Below, piece after piece: positions 9,776-18,799 of a stretch of DNA of 24,683 bases. This DNA is from Reclinomonas americana ATCC 50394 (taxonomy: Eukaryota > Jakobida > Jakobea > Jakobida). Positions within the stretch are counted from its first letter, which is position 1, and every line of letters begins with the position of its first letter. The DNA lies in the NCBI GenBank assembly GCA_048213135.1, contig PS015137.1:1-24683 (forward strand), read 5' to 3'. Both the position numbers and the translations under genes were made by a program. The notes beneath the pieces were generated by a model, which did not search any database, was not told the DNA's origin, and saw nothing but the letters and a program-made list of their open reading frames with translations.

Positions 9776-10382
9776 TTAGAACACGTGCACAAAGTTGGAG
9801 AAGAGCGTCCAGAACATGATAAACGTGGTGAGACTGGTGCCGAGACCCTCCAGCCACACGGAGCTGGGGTGCTTGAAGACGGCGAGCACCGAGGGTTGTG
9901 CCAGTCGCCGTTGCACGATGAAACCGCTGAGGCCGAGGGAGAGCACCACGTAGAGGAGGAGGCCGATGAAGCCGTGCAGGCCGAGGATGCCGGCGACCAT
10001 GCCGGCGAGGAGGGAGGTGAAGACGCGCCTGTGGGAAGTGGGGGAAGGGAAAAGGGAAGGGAGAAAGGAGAAGGAAGAGGGAGAGTGGATGAGCGAGGAA
10101 CTGAAGGAGGAGAGGAGCGACAGCTGCTAGTGTCATGAGTGCCTGCAATGTGTGTTCTCTCAGCACGTGTGTGAGAGGGGGCGACGGAGGCAGATCGGAG
10201 AGTGGGCAGTGCAACGTGAGATATGTGTTCTCCTGGTGTCACCGTGTCCACAACATGCACTAGAGGGTGAGTGCTCGATCTCACCACGTGTGTATGTTCG
10301 TGTGCACCGGAAGGAGACAATGGTATAAGAGTGAGAGTGCGAGCGACAGCTGCTCGGGCCCACAGCTGAGAGAAACTGAGAA

Positions 10383-10424
<42 letters not shown>

Positions 10425-10584
10425 GTGTGTACGTAGTAGTAGGTAGGTACGGTAGGAGGTAGGTAGGTACGGTCGGTCGTCGTCGTCGTCCGACCGTACG
10501 ACGTACGTACGTNNNNNNNNNNNNNNNNNNNNAAAGTAGTCGTTCTACACGACGACTTGTAGACGCGTCTCTCTCTCGTCGACC

Positions 10585-10629
<45 letters not shown>

Positions 10630-10810
10630 GGGTGTGTGTGTGTGTGATAGAGAGAGAGAGAGAGAGAGCGAGAAAGTGAGGCAACGGAATGAGTGTGGCG
10701 ACAGCTTCTCATGTCACACGTGCTCACAGCTGCTCTCTATCTCTCTCACTCTGACTCAATCAGTGCATGGATGTGCAAGCGAGTGAATGATTGGCACACA
10801 CACGCATCGC

Positions 10811-10844
<34 letters not shown>

Positions 10845-11010
10845 CACACACACACATACACACTCTCTTGCCACACAGCACTCCTTCTCCACCTCTCTCT
10901 CACTCTCTCTCTCTCTCTCAATTCACTCACAAGTTCGTCACTGTGCGCGAATTGTATGCCACCGCGCCCTCATCCACCGCGTTGAACACTTCTCGTGTGC
11001 GATCGGCCAT
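9776..11010 (-). CDS. EMC6: ER membrane protein complex subunit 6
   Basis: Two exons, 11010-10931 (ATG) and 10028-9776 (stop TAA), join in phase to 110 residues, the same length as human EMC6. The N-terminal segment (MADRTREVFNAV...AYNSRTVTNL) occupies the cytosolic amphipathic region. The second exon gives the family signature AGMVAGILGLHGFIG, then a second hydrophobic segment (about residues 50-68), and the C-terminal membrane segment ending FIMFWTLFSNFVHVF; human EMC6 ends in a similar FWTFLYGMVHVY. EMC6 is a core membrane subunit of the EMC, which inserts tail-anchored and multipass proteins into the ER membrane. The 902-nt intron (10029-10930) is long because of CT, GT and gap-flanking repeats. 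The start lies 127 bp downstream of the EFCAB11 stop; the stop faces that of PRPF31 across 104 bp. Confidence 0.95.
10386..10422. repeat. (CT)n microsatellite
   Basis: Pure CT run inside the EMC6 intron. Confidence 0.95.
10423..10512. other. TACG/GTAGG-patterned sequence at a gap edge (suspected sequencing artefact)
   Basis: Cyclic combinations of T, A, C and G (GTAGGTAGGTACGG, GTCGTCGTC, ACGTACGT) unlike any neighbouring sequence, ending in N. Sequence just right of the gap (10533-10590) has the same look. See findings. Confidence 0.5.
10513..10532. other. Assembly gap (20 N)
   Basis: Run of N inside the EMC6 intron. Confidence 0.95.
10589..10626. repeat. (GT)n microsatellite
   Basis: Pure GT run in the EMC6 intron, followed by a second short GT run and a GA run to about 10670. 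Confidence 0.95.
10812..10841. repeat. (CT)n microsatellite followed by CA repeats
   Basis: CT run in the EMC6 intron close to its donor end on the minus strand, followed by a short CA run to about 10862. Confidence 0.9.
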
Positions 11011-11137
11011 TCACTGCTCTCAACGAGACACACACAAAGAGATGACACGACACAATCTGCAGGACACCTCCCAGTCGACGTTCCACCTGCTCTCCTCTCT
11101 GCTGGCCAGCGCTGTTGCTATTGCTGTAGGAGGTACT

Positions 11138-13456
11138 TTACACATCAGCTCGCATCATGCGGTCAAAGTCTCGGAAACTGACTCGCCCGTCGCCGTCTGC
11201 GGTGCGTGAAGTTGTCAGGAGAGGGGAAAAGGCGTCAAAGATGACGGAGGGTCTCACCTGAGTCGATCTCGCGGAACACTTGTTCAATGGTGCTCTCGGC
11301 CGTGCGCGGGGCTACCTTGTGGAAGGCCTCGCGGACTTGCTCCAGAACGAGGAAACCGCGATCTGTGGGAAAGGGCGAACAGGATGGGCACGAGAACGAG
11401 AAAAAGGGAGATATCTCCTGGCGGAGAAGCTCATAAGCGGACAAGGCGAAGAGGATGGGAAGGAGCAGAGAGCGCAAGTAAGGAAGATCTCCTGGCGGAG
11501 AAGCTCATAAGTGGAAAGGGCGAAGAGGATGGGTACGAGAACGGGAAGCAGGCAAGGAAGAGACACCTTGGCGGAGAAGCTCAGACAAGTCAGTGAATCC
11601 ACCAACGAAGATCACGAAGAAAACGACACTGCGAACAGGATAAGCGACGCGGACACACGGCAGGAAAGAGAAAGCGAGTGGACCCATAGTGGGCGATGAG
11701 GGGCACAAGTCAACAGGATGAGTTCCGAGTGCTTCTCCCTCCCCGACGCACCTTGATAATCAAAAGCCTTGAAGATCTGCCGCACATACTCGGCATCGCT
11801 GATGCGCCGCAGCTTGTCGACAGTGAGCAACAGGAACTCATCCAGCGTAATGGAGACGCGCGCCGCTCGCGGATCATCGGCGGCCAGCACTTCCTCCTCT
11901 CCTCCTCCACCTGCTTCTCGCTCCGGATGCGCCACGACGCGTGGTGGAAACAGTCGTGCCAGCTCAAACTGCACGCGCATATGAGACAGTGAGAGGAGAA
12001 GGAAGTGGTGGGTGTGAAGTTGGGCGCAACTTTGGAAGGGTTGAAGCCAAAGAGCATCAAGTGGGCGAGCTTGTAGCCGCGACGATCCAGCGCTGGAAGA
12101 GGAGAGAGCAGGGTGAGTGAAGAGACAAGAGACAGGCAGAGAAGGAGACACCACCAGCGGCCTTGACTCAAGTGGAGGGATGCGTCACTCAGTCCCTCGA
12201 CCGCACGGCAGTGACAGAAGCAGAGAGCGAAGCAGCACAGAAGAAGGAGAAGAAGAAGAAAAAGAAGAAGCAGGAGGAGGAGGAGGAGGAGGAGGAGGAG
12301 GAGGAGGAGGAGGAGGAGGAGGAGGAGGAGGAGNNNNNNNNNNNNNNNNNNNNNNNNNNNNNNNNNNNNNNNNNNNNNNNNNNNNNNNNNNNNNNNNNNN
12401 NNNNNNNNNNNNNNNNNNNNNNNNNNNNNNNNNNNNNNNNNNNNNNNNNNNNNNNNNNNNNNNNNNNNNNNNNNNNNNNNNNNNNNNNNNNNNNNNNNNN
12501 NNNNNNNNNNNNNNNNNNNNNNNNNNNNNNNNNNNNNNNNNNNNNNNNNNNNNNNNNNNNNNNNNNNNNNNNNNNNNNNNNNNNNNNNNNNNNNNNNNNN
12601 NNNNNNNNNNNNNNNNNNNNNNNNNNNNNNNNNNNNNNNNNNNNNNNNNNNNNNNNNNNNNNNNNNNNNNNNNNNNNNNNNNNNNNNNNNNNNNNNNNNN
12701 NNNNNNNNNNNNNNNNNNNNNNNNNNNNNNNNNNNNNNNNNNNNNNNNNNNNNNNNNNNNNNNNNNNNNNNNNNNNNAGGAGGAGGAGGAGGAGGAGGAG
12801 GAGGAGGAGGTGGTGGTGGTGGTGGTGGTGGTGGTGGAGGAGGAGGAGAAGGGGAAGTGATGAAAAGGGAAAGGAAGAGGAAGGGGAAGAGGAAGAGGAA
12901 GAGGAGAAGAAGCAAGAGGAGGAGGAGAAGAAGAAGAAAGAGGGGGAGAAGAAGAAGAACAACAACAAGAACAAGACGAAGAAGAGAGCGAGAGAGAGTG
13001 AGAGAGAGAGAGAGACAGAAAGAGAGAGACATCATCACCATGCAACAAGGAATGTCGACGGCAGATGATTAAAGTGGCAGGCTGCACTCTAACAGGATCA
13101 CAGTGACAGGCAACTTTGTCTCTGAGGATCGCCTGCCTCACTGTCAGCTGCAGCCCCCTGTCCCTCCTAATCCTCAATGGGTAGGATAAAGTGAGATGAT
13201 CGCAATCATCTCTCTCTCCTCTATCTCCCCTCACACATGCCGAGAAAGGTGATCACGTGTATCAACTGTCGACCAGTCCCTCCCCTCCACACACAGAGGA
13301 AAGCGAGGGACACAGAGAGACTCTCTCTAATCTATTCTCCTTCCCTTCTTCCTCCTTGTCGCACTCACCCTTTCCCTCCTGCATCGCATACTGCGCAAAC
13401 GCCGCTCTCGCCAACACCTCATCCGCTGTCTCACGCGGTGGCGACCGCGAGGCCAT
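11138..13456 (-). CDS. EFCAB11: EF-hand domain-containing protein 11
   Basis: Five exons in phase: 13456-13369 (ATG), 12092-12031, 11968-11752, 11362-11258, 11196-11138 (stop TAA), giving 176 residues (human EFCAB11 is 163). Recognised by blocks in the human order: GYK...HLMLFGFNPSK (human GY...VVMLFGYKPSK), then EYVRQIFKAFDYQDRGFLVLE, then REAFHKVAPR and VFREIDSDGDGRVSFRDF. Only the last EF-hand has a full calcium loop (residues about 156-167, D-S-D-G-D-G-R-V-S-F-R-D). Its twelfth position is Asp instead of the usual Glu, a change that can weaken Ca2+ or favour Mg2+. The other loops are degenerate (ALDRRGY, FDYQDRG). A G/E-rich insert lies at about residues 65-80. The function of the family is poorly known. 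The join of exon 1 to exon 2 spans a 1.28-kb intron with a gap, so an extra small exon there cannot be excluded. Confidence 0.92.
11370..11600. repeat. About 75-bp minisatellite, roughly 3 units, in EFCAB11 intron 3
   Basis: The block TGGCGGAGAAGCTCA recurs at about 11418, 11492 and 11568, and GGCGAA(G/C)AGGATGGG at about 11376, 11445 and 11520, each about 75 bp apart. It lies wholly in the 389-nt intron 11363-11751. Confidence 0.8.
12270..12333. repeat. (GAG)n trinucleotide repeat, left of gap
   Basis: Pure GAG/GGA repeat in EFCAB11 intron 1, running into N. Confidence 0.95.
12334..12777. other. Assembly gap (444 N)
   Basis: Run of N flanked on both sides by the same GAG repeat; long ORFs crossing it are simple-sequence artefacts. 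Confidence 0.95.
12778..12840. repeat. (GGA)n then (GGT)n trinucleotide repeats
   Basis: GGA repeat to about 12809, GGT to about 12836, then irregular GAAGAG sequence to about 13030. Intron of EFCAB11. Confidence 0.95.
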
Positions 13457-14095
13457 GCCTCTGCCTCGTCACTCTCCAACAGAAAAAGCGCGCGAAAATC
13501 CTGTCAAAACCCGGCGGATCTGTCTTGTTTCTTCATTCATGCCTTGATGTTTGCAGTGTGGCTCATTGAGGCGCTCTCCTTCCTCGAGAGATGTGAGAAG
13601 GGCACAGTGGAGGAGGCAGCAACGGTGAGAAGAGTGTGATGCAGACTGACATTGTTTCTCCGATCACACGCACTCGAAGATCGGTCTCTCTCTCTCTGTG
13701 CTTCTGTCTGCTTGCTTCTCTGCGTTTGTCTTTGTTCCCTGCTCGGCAGATCGCTCTCTGCGTCTTCCCACATGCACATGATCTTTCTTGCATGCTCTGA
13801 TCATTCTCTCAATCACTCTCTCTTTTGTTGTGCTTCAGTCTGTGTCGCTGCCTCTCAATGTGTTTTGTGCTTTGCCTCGTCTGAGATCTGCAACTTTCCA
13901 CATTCACGTCTCTCTCCATGCTGCGATCTCTGTCCCTTCTCCCTATCATTTCTATCAGAGATCGCTCGCTCTCCTCTCTCTCTCTCCGCACAGATCGTGC
14001 TTCTTCCACTTTCACACGGCGTCGTCATGCTCGGATCACTCTTTCAGTCCTTCTCGTTGACTTTCCTGCTTGTCTCTGCTTCATTCTCAGGTTGC

Positions 14096-14435
14096 AATGT
14101 TTCTTCTTCTACTTCTTCTTGTTCGTCTTCTTGTTCTTGTTCTTGTTCTTCTTCTCCTTCTCCTCCTCCTCTTCTTCCTCCTCCTTCTCCTTCTCCTTCT
14201 CCTTGTTCTTCTTCGTGTTGTTATTCTTGATCTGCTTTTTTGTTCTTGCTCTTTTTCTTCTTCTTCTTCTTCTTCTTTTTCTTCTTCTTCTTGTTCTTGT
14301 TCTTGCTCTTGTTCTTCTTCTTCCTCTTCTCCATCTCCTCCTCCTTCTTCTTCTTCTTCTCCTCCCCTTGTTGTTGTTCTTCTTCTTCTTCTTCTTGTTC
14401 TTGTTCTTGTGCTTCTTCTTGTTTTCCTCCTCCTC
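14096..14435. repeat. (TTC/TTG)n imperfect trinucleotide array
   Basis: TTCTTCTTGTTC-type repeats for about 340 bp up to a gap. Open frames through it code only for S, F or L runs. Confidence 0.9.
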
Positions 14436-14455
14436 NNNNNNNNNNNNNNNNNNNN
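14436..14455. other. Assembly gap (20 N)
   Basis: Run of N between TTC-type and CT repeats. Confidence 0.95.
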
Positions 14456-14513
<58 letters not shown>

Positions 14514-14562
14514 CTCCTCCTCCTCCTCCTCCTCCTCCTCCTCCTCCTCCTCCTCCTCCTCC
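14456..14562. repeat. (CT)n then (CTC)n repeat forming the pyrimidine tract before an exon
   Basis: CT to about 14510, then CTC to 14562, then C/T-rich sequence to the acceptor CATCCAG at 14611-14617. Confidence 0.9.
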
Positions 14563-14617
14563 CTCTTTCTTCCCCCTTCCCCTCCATCCCCCTTCCCTCA
14601 CTCTTCCCCCCATCCAG

Positions 14618-15731
14618 CCCATCAACGTCTGGAACATCGACAGCGAGCTCTCCGCACCACCCCCCGCCCGCCTCGCCCGCCTGCAGACCCACCTTCTCCT
14701 TCAACATCATCCACCCTCACCGCTCGCCTCACTCACCGAGCAACCGGCACTGTCGACCGCCGACGACTGCCTCACGCTGCTCTCGTGGCTCGGCGAGTGG
14801 ACGACCGGAGGTGAGCAGTTGTCCACGCGCGTCGACGCCGACACGTTGCGCTTGTATGCGCGCAAGGCGGTGACGTCGTTCTCGCGCGTTGTTTCCGCGG
14901 GCGAGGGGCAGTCGGTGGACGAGGTGTTGGCGTGGGCGAGGGAGGTGCGCGCGGACAACTCCGGGGAAGAGGATGCGCTGGTGGATGGGCGGCAGTGGTT
15001 GCTGGACGGCAATGGCGATGGCGATGGCGATGGAGGTGGAGAGCGCGACGTGTTTACGCGACCGGGTGTGCTTCCGGAGCTGGCGCAAGCAGCGCAACTG
15101 GTCAGTGGATGCCTTCGCGACTGGCTGCTGGTGTGTCGCGTACATCGCACCGCCGCCACCACAACCGCAGGTGCTTTTCTTTCACTCTCCAGTGATGCTG
15201 CTGCTGCAACTCATCTCTTCCTGCAGCCTCCCGTCGGCGACAAGAGCCACTGGCCACCGACGCACAGGCCGCGGAAGAAGCCTTCATGCCGGGCGCCACA
15301 GCTGCGCTTTTCCCGCTGTGCCAGGCCGTGGCGGAGCTGGCCGCCATCGTCGTGCGTGAGAACATGCAATGGCGCGAGGCGGTGCGCTCGTGGCGGCCGC
15401 TGCAAGAGGTGACCACGCAGTCATGCATTTCCCCTACGCTGCCCTTTGCCCTCACCATTTTCCCGTGCGCACGCAGAGCGACGCAGTGGTCGGCGAGCAG
15501 TTGGACGCGGCGGAGAGGCGAGTGGATGAGGCTCGAGCGCGCCTGGCCGCCGAGCTGGCGCACCTGCGCGACATGTACGGCTGGCTGCGTCGATGTGTGC
15601 GACGCGCGCTGCTCGAGCGGTCCATGACGGTCGACGCCGTTATTCGGCAGCTGCTGGACGACTGCACCAATCCGCTGGCCAGCGGCACCAGCGCGTCTGT
15701 TGCGTTGACAAAGGGAGGGAGCGCGGGGGGC
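14618..15731 (+). CDS. Uncharacterised helix-rich protein (5' exons not found, 3' end cut by gap)
   Basis: Three exons join in phase: 14618-15170, 15227-15408 and 15477 to the gap at 15732, for about 330 residues. No family was recognised. The first exon begins PINVWNIDSELSAPP and includes DCLTLLSWLGEW, a helical stretch AREVRADNSGEEDALVDG and a short GDGDGDGG insert encoded by a GATGGC repeat. The second exon is helical and Ala-rich (ALFPLCQAVAELAAIVVREN). The third has strong heptad character (VGEQLDAAERRVDEARARLAAELAHLRDMY), so a coiled coil is likely, then LLERSMTVDAVIRQLLDD. Introns of 56 and 68 nt have CTCAT and CTCAC branch-like motifs. High GC at third positions and absence of stops support real coding. 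No ATG occurs early in the first exon, so at least one upstream exon is missing. No signal peptide or membrane segment seen. Confidence 0.75.
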
Positions 15732-15751
15732 NNNNNNNNNNNNNNNNNNNN
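15732..15751. other. Assembly gap (20 N) inside or just after a coding exon
   Basis: Run of N directly after the GGSAGG codons of the preceding + gene. Sequence after it is A/G-rich and does not continue the protein convincingly. Confidence 0.95.
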
Positions 15752-16125
15752 AAGAGTACACTCAAAGAGAAAAATTTACTTGTTCGTTTTCCGGGGGGGA
15801 GAGAAAGAGATAAGAGAGGGAATAGAAAATCTTTTTTGTTTGAAACAGTAGAAGCGCTGATGCGCGACACACATATATACCGACGAGAGAGAGAGAGGAA
15901 AGGTGAACAGATAGACGGAGGGAGGGAGAGCGGGGGTGTGTCCCGACGCCCGTTGCTTTTCGTAGAGTTTCAAGTTCTCGTTCAAGGAGAGAGAGAGAGG
16001 AGAGGAGGGGGAAGAATCGTACAGGGGTCGAGAACAGATCAAACGGATTGGGTCGAGATCAGAAGGGAAATAGAGAGCGATAGAAGGGTGTGGGGCGGTG
16101 TCACGAGGACTCACCACCTCCACCC

Positions 16126-16476
16126 ATGATAATAAATCAACAGCGATTGCGGCTGGGGAGCCGGGAAGTCACGACCGATGGCAAATCGCCACCGTCTGCA
16201 ACAACCGAGAGCGGCAGTGCCGCGGCGTCCGAATCAATACGCAGGAGGACAACCGCGGTCACCACCACAACAAGGAGAGACGGTGACAGCCGAGACGTGG
16301 AGCAGACCATGCGTGACGAGGCGGCAAGCCTCCTCATCGACGCCATGATGGTCAGAGGGATTACAGTACAGGAGCAAGAGGAGGCACGGGCGCGCCCACA
16401 CAGTGTCTCTCACGAGGACAGCGTGGCGGTGCGCACAGGCCATAACGAGGCAATAGGAGAACCAAAAAATAGATGA
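16126..16476 (+). CDS. Possible ORF of about 116 codons, doubtful
   Basis: An ATG at 16126 opens a frame to TGA at 16474-16476. The product is Thr/Arg/Ser-rich at first and then more protein-like (DEAASLLIDAMMVRG, EEARARPHSV). It could be a 3' exon of the preceding + gene or chance: the antisense strand is also open (16346-16137, starting MASMRRLAASSRM with a hydrophobic stretch). AATAAA occurs at 16130-16135 and again near 16475, so this may be 3' UTR. No homology recognised. Confidence 0.2.
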   Translation: MIINQQRLRLGSREVTTDGKSPPSATTESGSAAASESIRRRTTAVTTTTRRDGDSRDVEQTMRDEAASLLIDAMMVRGITVQEQEEARARPHSVSHEDSVAVRTGHNEAIGEPKNR

Positions 16477-16755
16477 ATAAAATGTGGAGAAAGAGAGAGA
16501 AAAAACACGCGATTGACAAAACTTTCACGACGCGCCACAAAAGAAGCAGCGAGTCGTGGAACAGTGTAAGACGGGAGCGGAAACACAACAGACACATGTG
16601 GATGCCAACTGACAAAATAGGCACAACATGGATAACGCGCACACACAGGCGCCACCGCTCCACCGAAGAAGCAGAGTGGCAGGCATACATGCACGCAGAG
16701 GCAAAATGTATAGTACAGTAGTTGTAGTAGTAGTAGTAGTTGCAACGAAGCCACC

Positions 16756-18799
16756 TCAGAAGAGGGAGGCGGCAAATGATTCGAGGACCACTTCCTGCNN
16801 NNNNNNNNNNNNNNNNNNNNNNNNNNNNNNNNNNNNNNNNNNNNNNNNNNNNNNNNNNNNNNNNNNNNNNNNNNNNNNNNNNNNNNNNNNNNNNNNNNNN
16901 NNNNNNNNNNNNNNNNNNNNNNNNNNNNNNNNNNNNNNNNNNNNNNNNNNNNNNNNNNNNNNNNNNNNNNNNNNNNNNNNNNNNNNNNNNNNNNNNNNNN
17001 NNNNNNNNNNNNNNNNNNNNNNNNNNNNNNNNNNNNNNNNNNNNNNNNNNNNNNNNNNNNNNNNNNNNNNNNNNNNNNNNNNNNNNNNNNNNNNNNNNNN
17101 NNNNNNNNNNNNNNNNNNNNNNNNNNNNNNNNNNNNNNNNNNNNNNNNNNNNNNNNNNNNNNNNNNNNNNNNNNNNNNNNNNNNNNNNNNNNNNNNNNNN
17201 NNNNNNNNNNNNNNNNNNNNNNNNNNNNNNNNNNNNNNNNNNNNNNNNNNNNNNNNNNNNNNNNNNNNNNNNNNNNNNNNNNNNNNNNNNNNNNNNNNNN
17301 NNNNNNNNNNNNNNNNNNNNNNNNNNNNNNNNNNNNNNNNNNNNNNNNNNNNNNNNNNNNNNNNNNNNNNNNNNNNNNNNNNNNNNNACGAGTGGGAGAG
17401 GGAGAGGGAGAGGGAGATGAGCGTCTTGCGGGCAGAAGAAGAGACGTCAAAATGCAACACCAACCTGCGAGTGGTCCATGGTGGAGGCGCCACACATTAG
17501 TGGCGGCGGCAGCACAAAGGTCGGCGGCATGATCGGTGCCGAGGCCAGCTGCGGAGTGCCAATGTCGGGACTGCTGCACTCCGAGTCGTCGTAGAGAACG
17601 CTCTCCAGGTCGGAGCCGGTGGCCGACGAGAGCGAATCGTGCGCCAGACGGCCGTGGTGCATAAACTGCGACGACTCGTCCAGTGACACGTGCGGGCCGC
17701 TGGTGAAGCGAATGAGGTGCTCACGCGACGGCATGCCGCGTCCAGCGCGAGCGCCAATCGGCGTCGCCAACTCCTCGTCGCCGTCGTCGTCGTTGCCGAC
17801 GTCAGCCAGCAGGCGCTCCAGATCGTGCCGTCGCTGTTGTCGTCAAAACGGGAGGTGAGATTCGCGGTCACGTGATTCAAGAAAAAGAGAGGGAGCACGC
17901 AACATGCCAGGTCGGGCGCGGAGGCGTGTGGCTCGCCCTTGCCGTGTCGTGATCCCAAATGTTGGTGGCGCACATGGCCTGTCGCACAGCAATGGGTCGC
18001 GGCCGGTGGGCCACCACAGGATGCTGCGAGATAAAGGACGGCGGCGCCTGCAGCAGTGGCGGCGGGATGGTGTAGGTCGGCTGGATAAAGCGCGGCGCCT
18101 CGCACACCGGCAGCATTGGCGGCGGCGGCAACACGAGCGCGGTCAGCGACAGACCCGATCCGCTCTGCTGCACATGCACCGGCGGCGGTGGCGGCACATC
18201 GGTGAGTCCACGCATGTAAGCGAGGACCGAGGCCGAAGGCGGCACAAAGCGCCGTGGCGGTGTGCATGGCGCCGGTTGCCGCCGACGCACGCCACTGCCG
18301 ACGCTCTTGCTGCGCACCGACGACGCCACTTTCTCCTCCTCCTCATCGTCGTCGTCATCGTCGCCGTGGTCGACGCCATCCACGTACTCGTCGTCGTCAT
18401 CGTCCATTGCGCCCTCGTCTTCCACCTCCTCCTCGTCATCGTCATCATCATCATCGTCGTCAGCAGCGGCGGCGGCGGCGGCAGTGATGGCAGCCATGCG
18501 GTGCAGTTGCATCATGTTGGGGAACGGACTGCGCTGCTCGTCCATGCTGACGTGCTGGCGCTGCACCGTGCGCACGCGACTGCGACGAGTGGCACCACCA
18601 GTAGGGGTGCTTGCACTGGTCGCCGGCAACATCAATGGCGGTGGCGGCGAGACGGCCACAGTCGTCGTCGATGAGAGCGACGACACCGACAGCTGCGGCG
18701 GCGGCAGCTTGATGCTGAGTGGCTTGACATTGGCGGTAGCGGCGGCCGACGATGCCAGCGGGGTGGGCAGGCGCGAGACGGCTTCCTCGATAAAGGCGG
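16756..18799 (-). CDS. Uncharacterised acidic, low-complexity protein (incomplete: gap inside, first exon missing)
   Basis: Exons 18799-17904 and 17833-17465 join in phase. After a 589-N gap the minus strand reads ...EVVLESFAASLF then TGA at 16758-16756, the likely C-terminus (phase across the gap cannot be checked). The large exon begins AAFIEEAVSRLPTPLASS and continues with S/T/P-rich sequence, a polyalanine run, and two long Asp/Glu runs with a short spacer (about residues 110-155 of the exon). Pro-rich segments follow (DVPPPPPVHVQ, PTYTIPPPLLQAPPSF). The second exon carries RRHDLERLLADVGNDDDGDE, IRFTSGPHVSLDESS and Ser/Asp patches that look like CK2 sites (SDLESVLYDDSECSSPD). Composition suggests a nuclear, disordered regulator, but no domain was recognised. 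The intron 17834-17903 has the GTTGCG donor. The start codon must lie upstream of 18799. Confidence 0.7.
16799..17387. other. Assembly gap (589 N)
   Basis: Run of N between the last two visible exons of the minus-strand acidic-protein gene. Confidence 0.95.

Larger units (their letters stand above)
13457..14617. other. Divergent region EFCAB11 / downstream + gene; pyrimidine-rich, no secure exon
   Basis: EFCAB11 starts leftward at 13456 and the next gene runs rightward, so promoters and the first exon(s) of the + gene should be here. 13560-14090 is TCTCTG-rich without a convincing exon; several AG acceptors follow T/C tracts, but I could not fix a start codon with an in-phase donor. Confidence 0.5.

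Noticed and set aside
12163-13068. Long poly-Glu/poly-Arg open frames on both strands across the 444-N gap
   Set aside because: They are translations of GAG/GGA/GGT repeats and unknown bases inside an EFCAB11 intron.
13918-14814. Long plus-strand open frame rich in S, F and L
   Set aside because: Runs through TTC/CT/CTC repeats and a gap; only the part from 14618, in a different frame, looks like protein.
15752-16123. Continuation of the 14618 gene after the gap, or a minus-strand gene starting ATGGGTGGAGGTG at 16128
   Set aside because: Frames after the gap are A/G-rich without protein character, and the minus-strand MGGG start has no convincing downstream exon.
17904-17950. GC-AG intron (ACG|GCAAGG) in the acidic-protein gene
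   Set aside because: A GTTGCG donor at 17903 is also in phase and matches the recurrent donor class, so no GC donor is needed.
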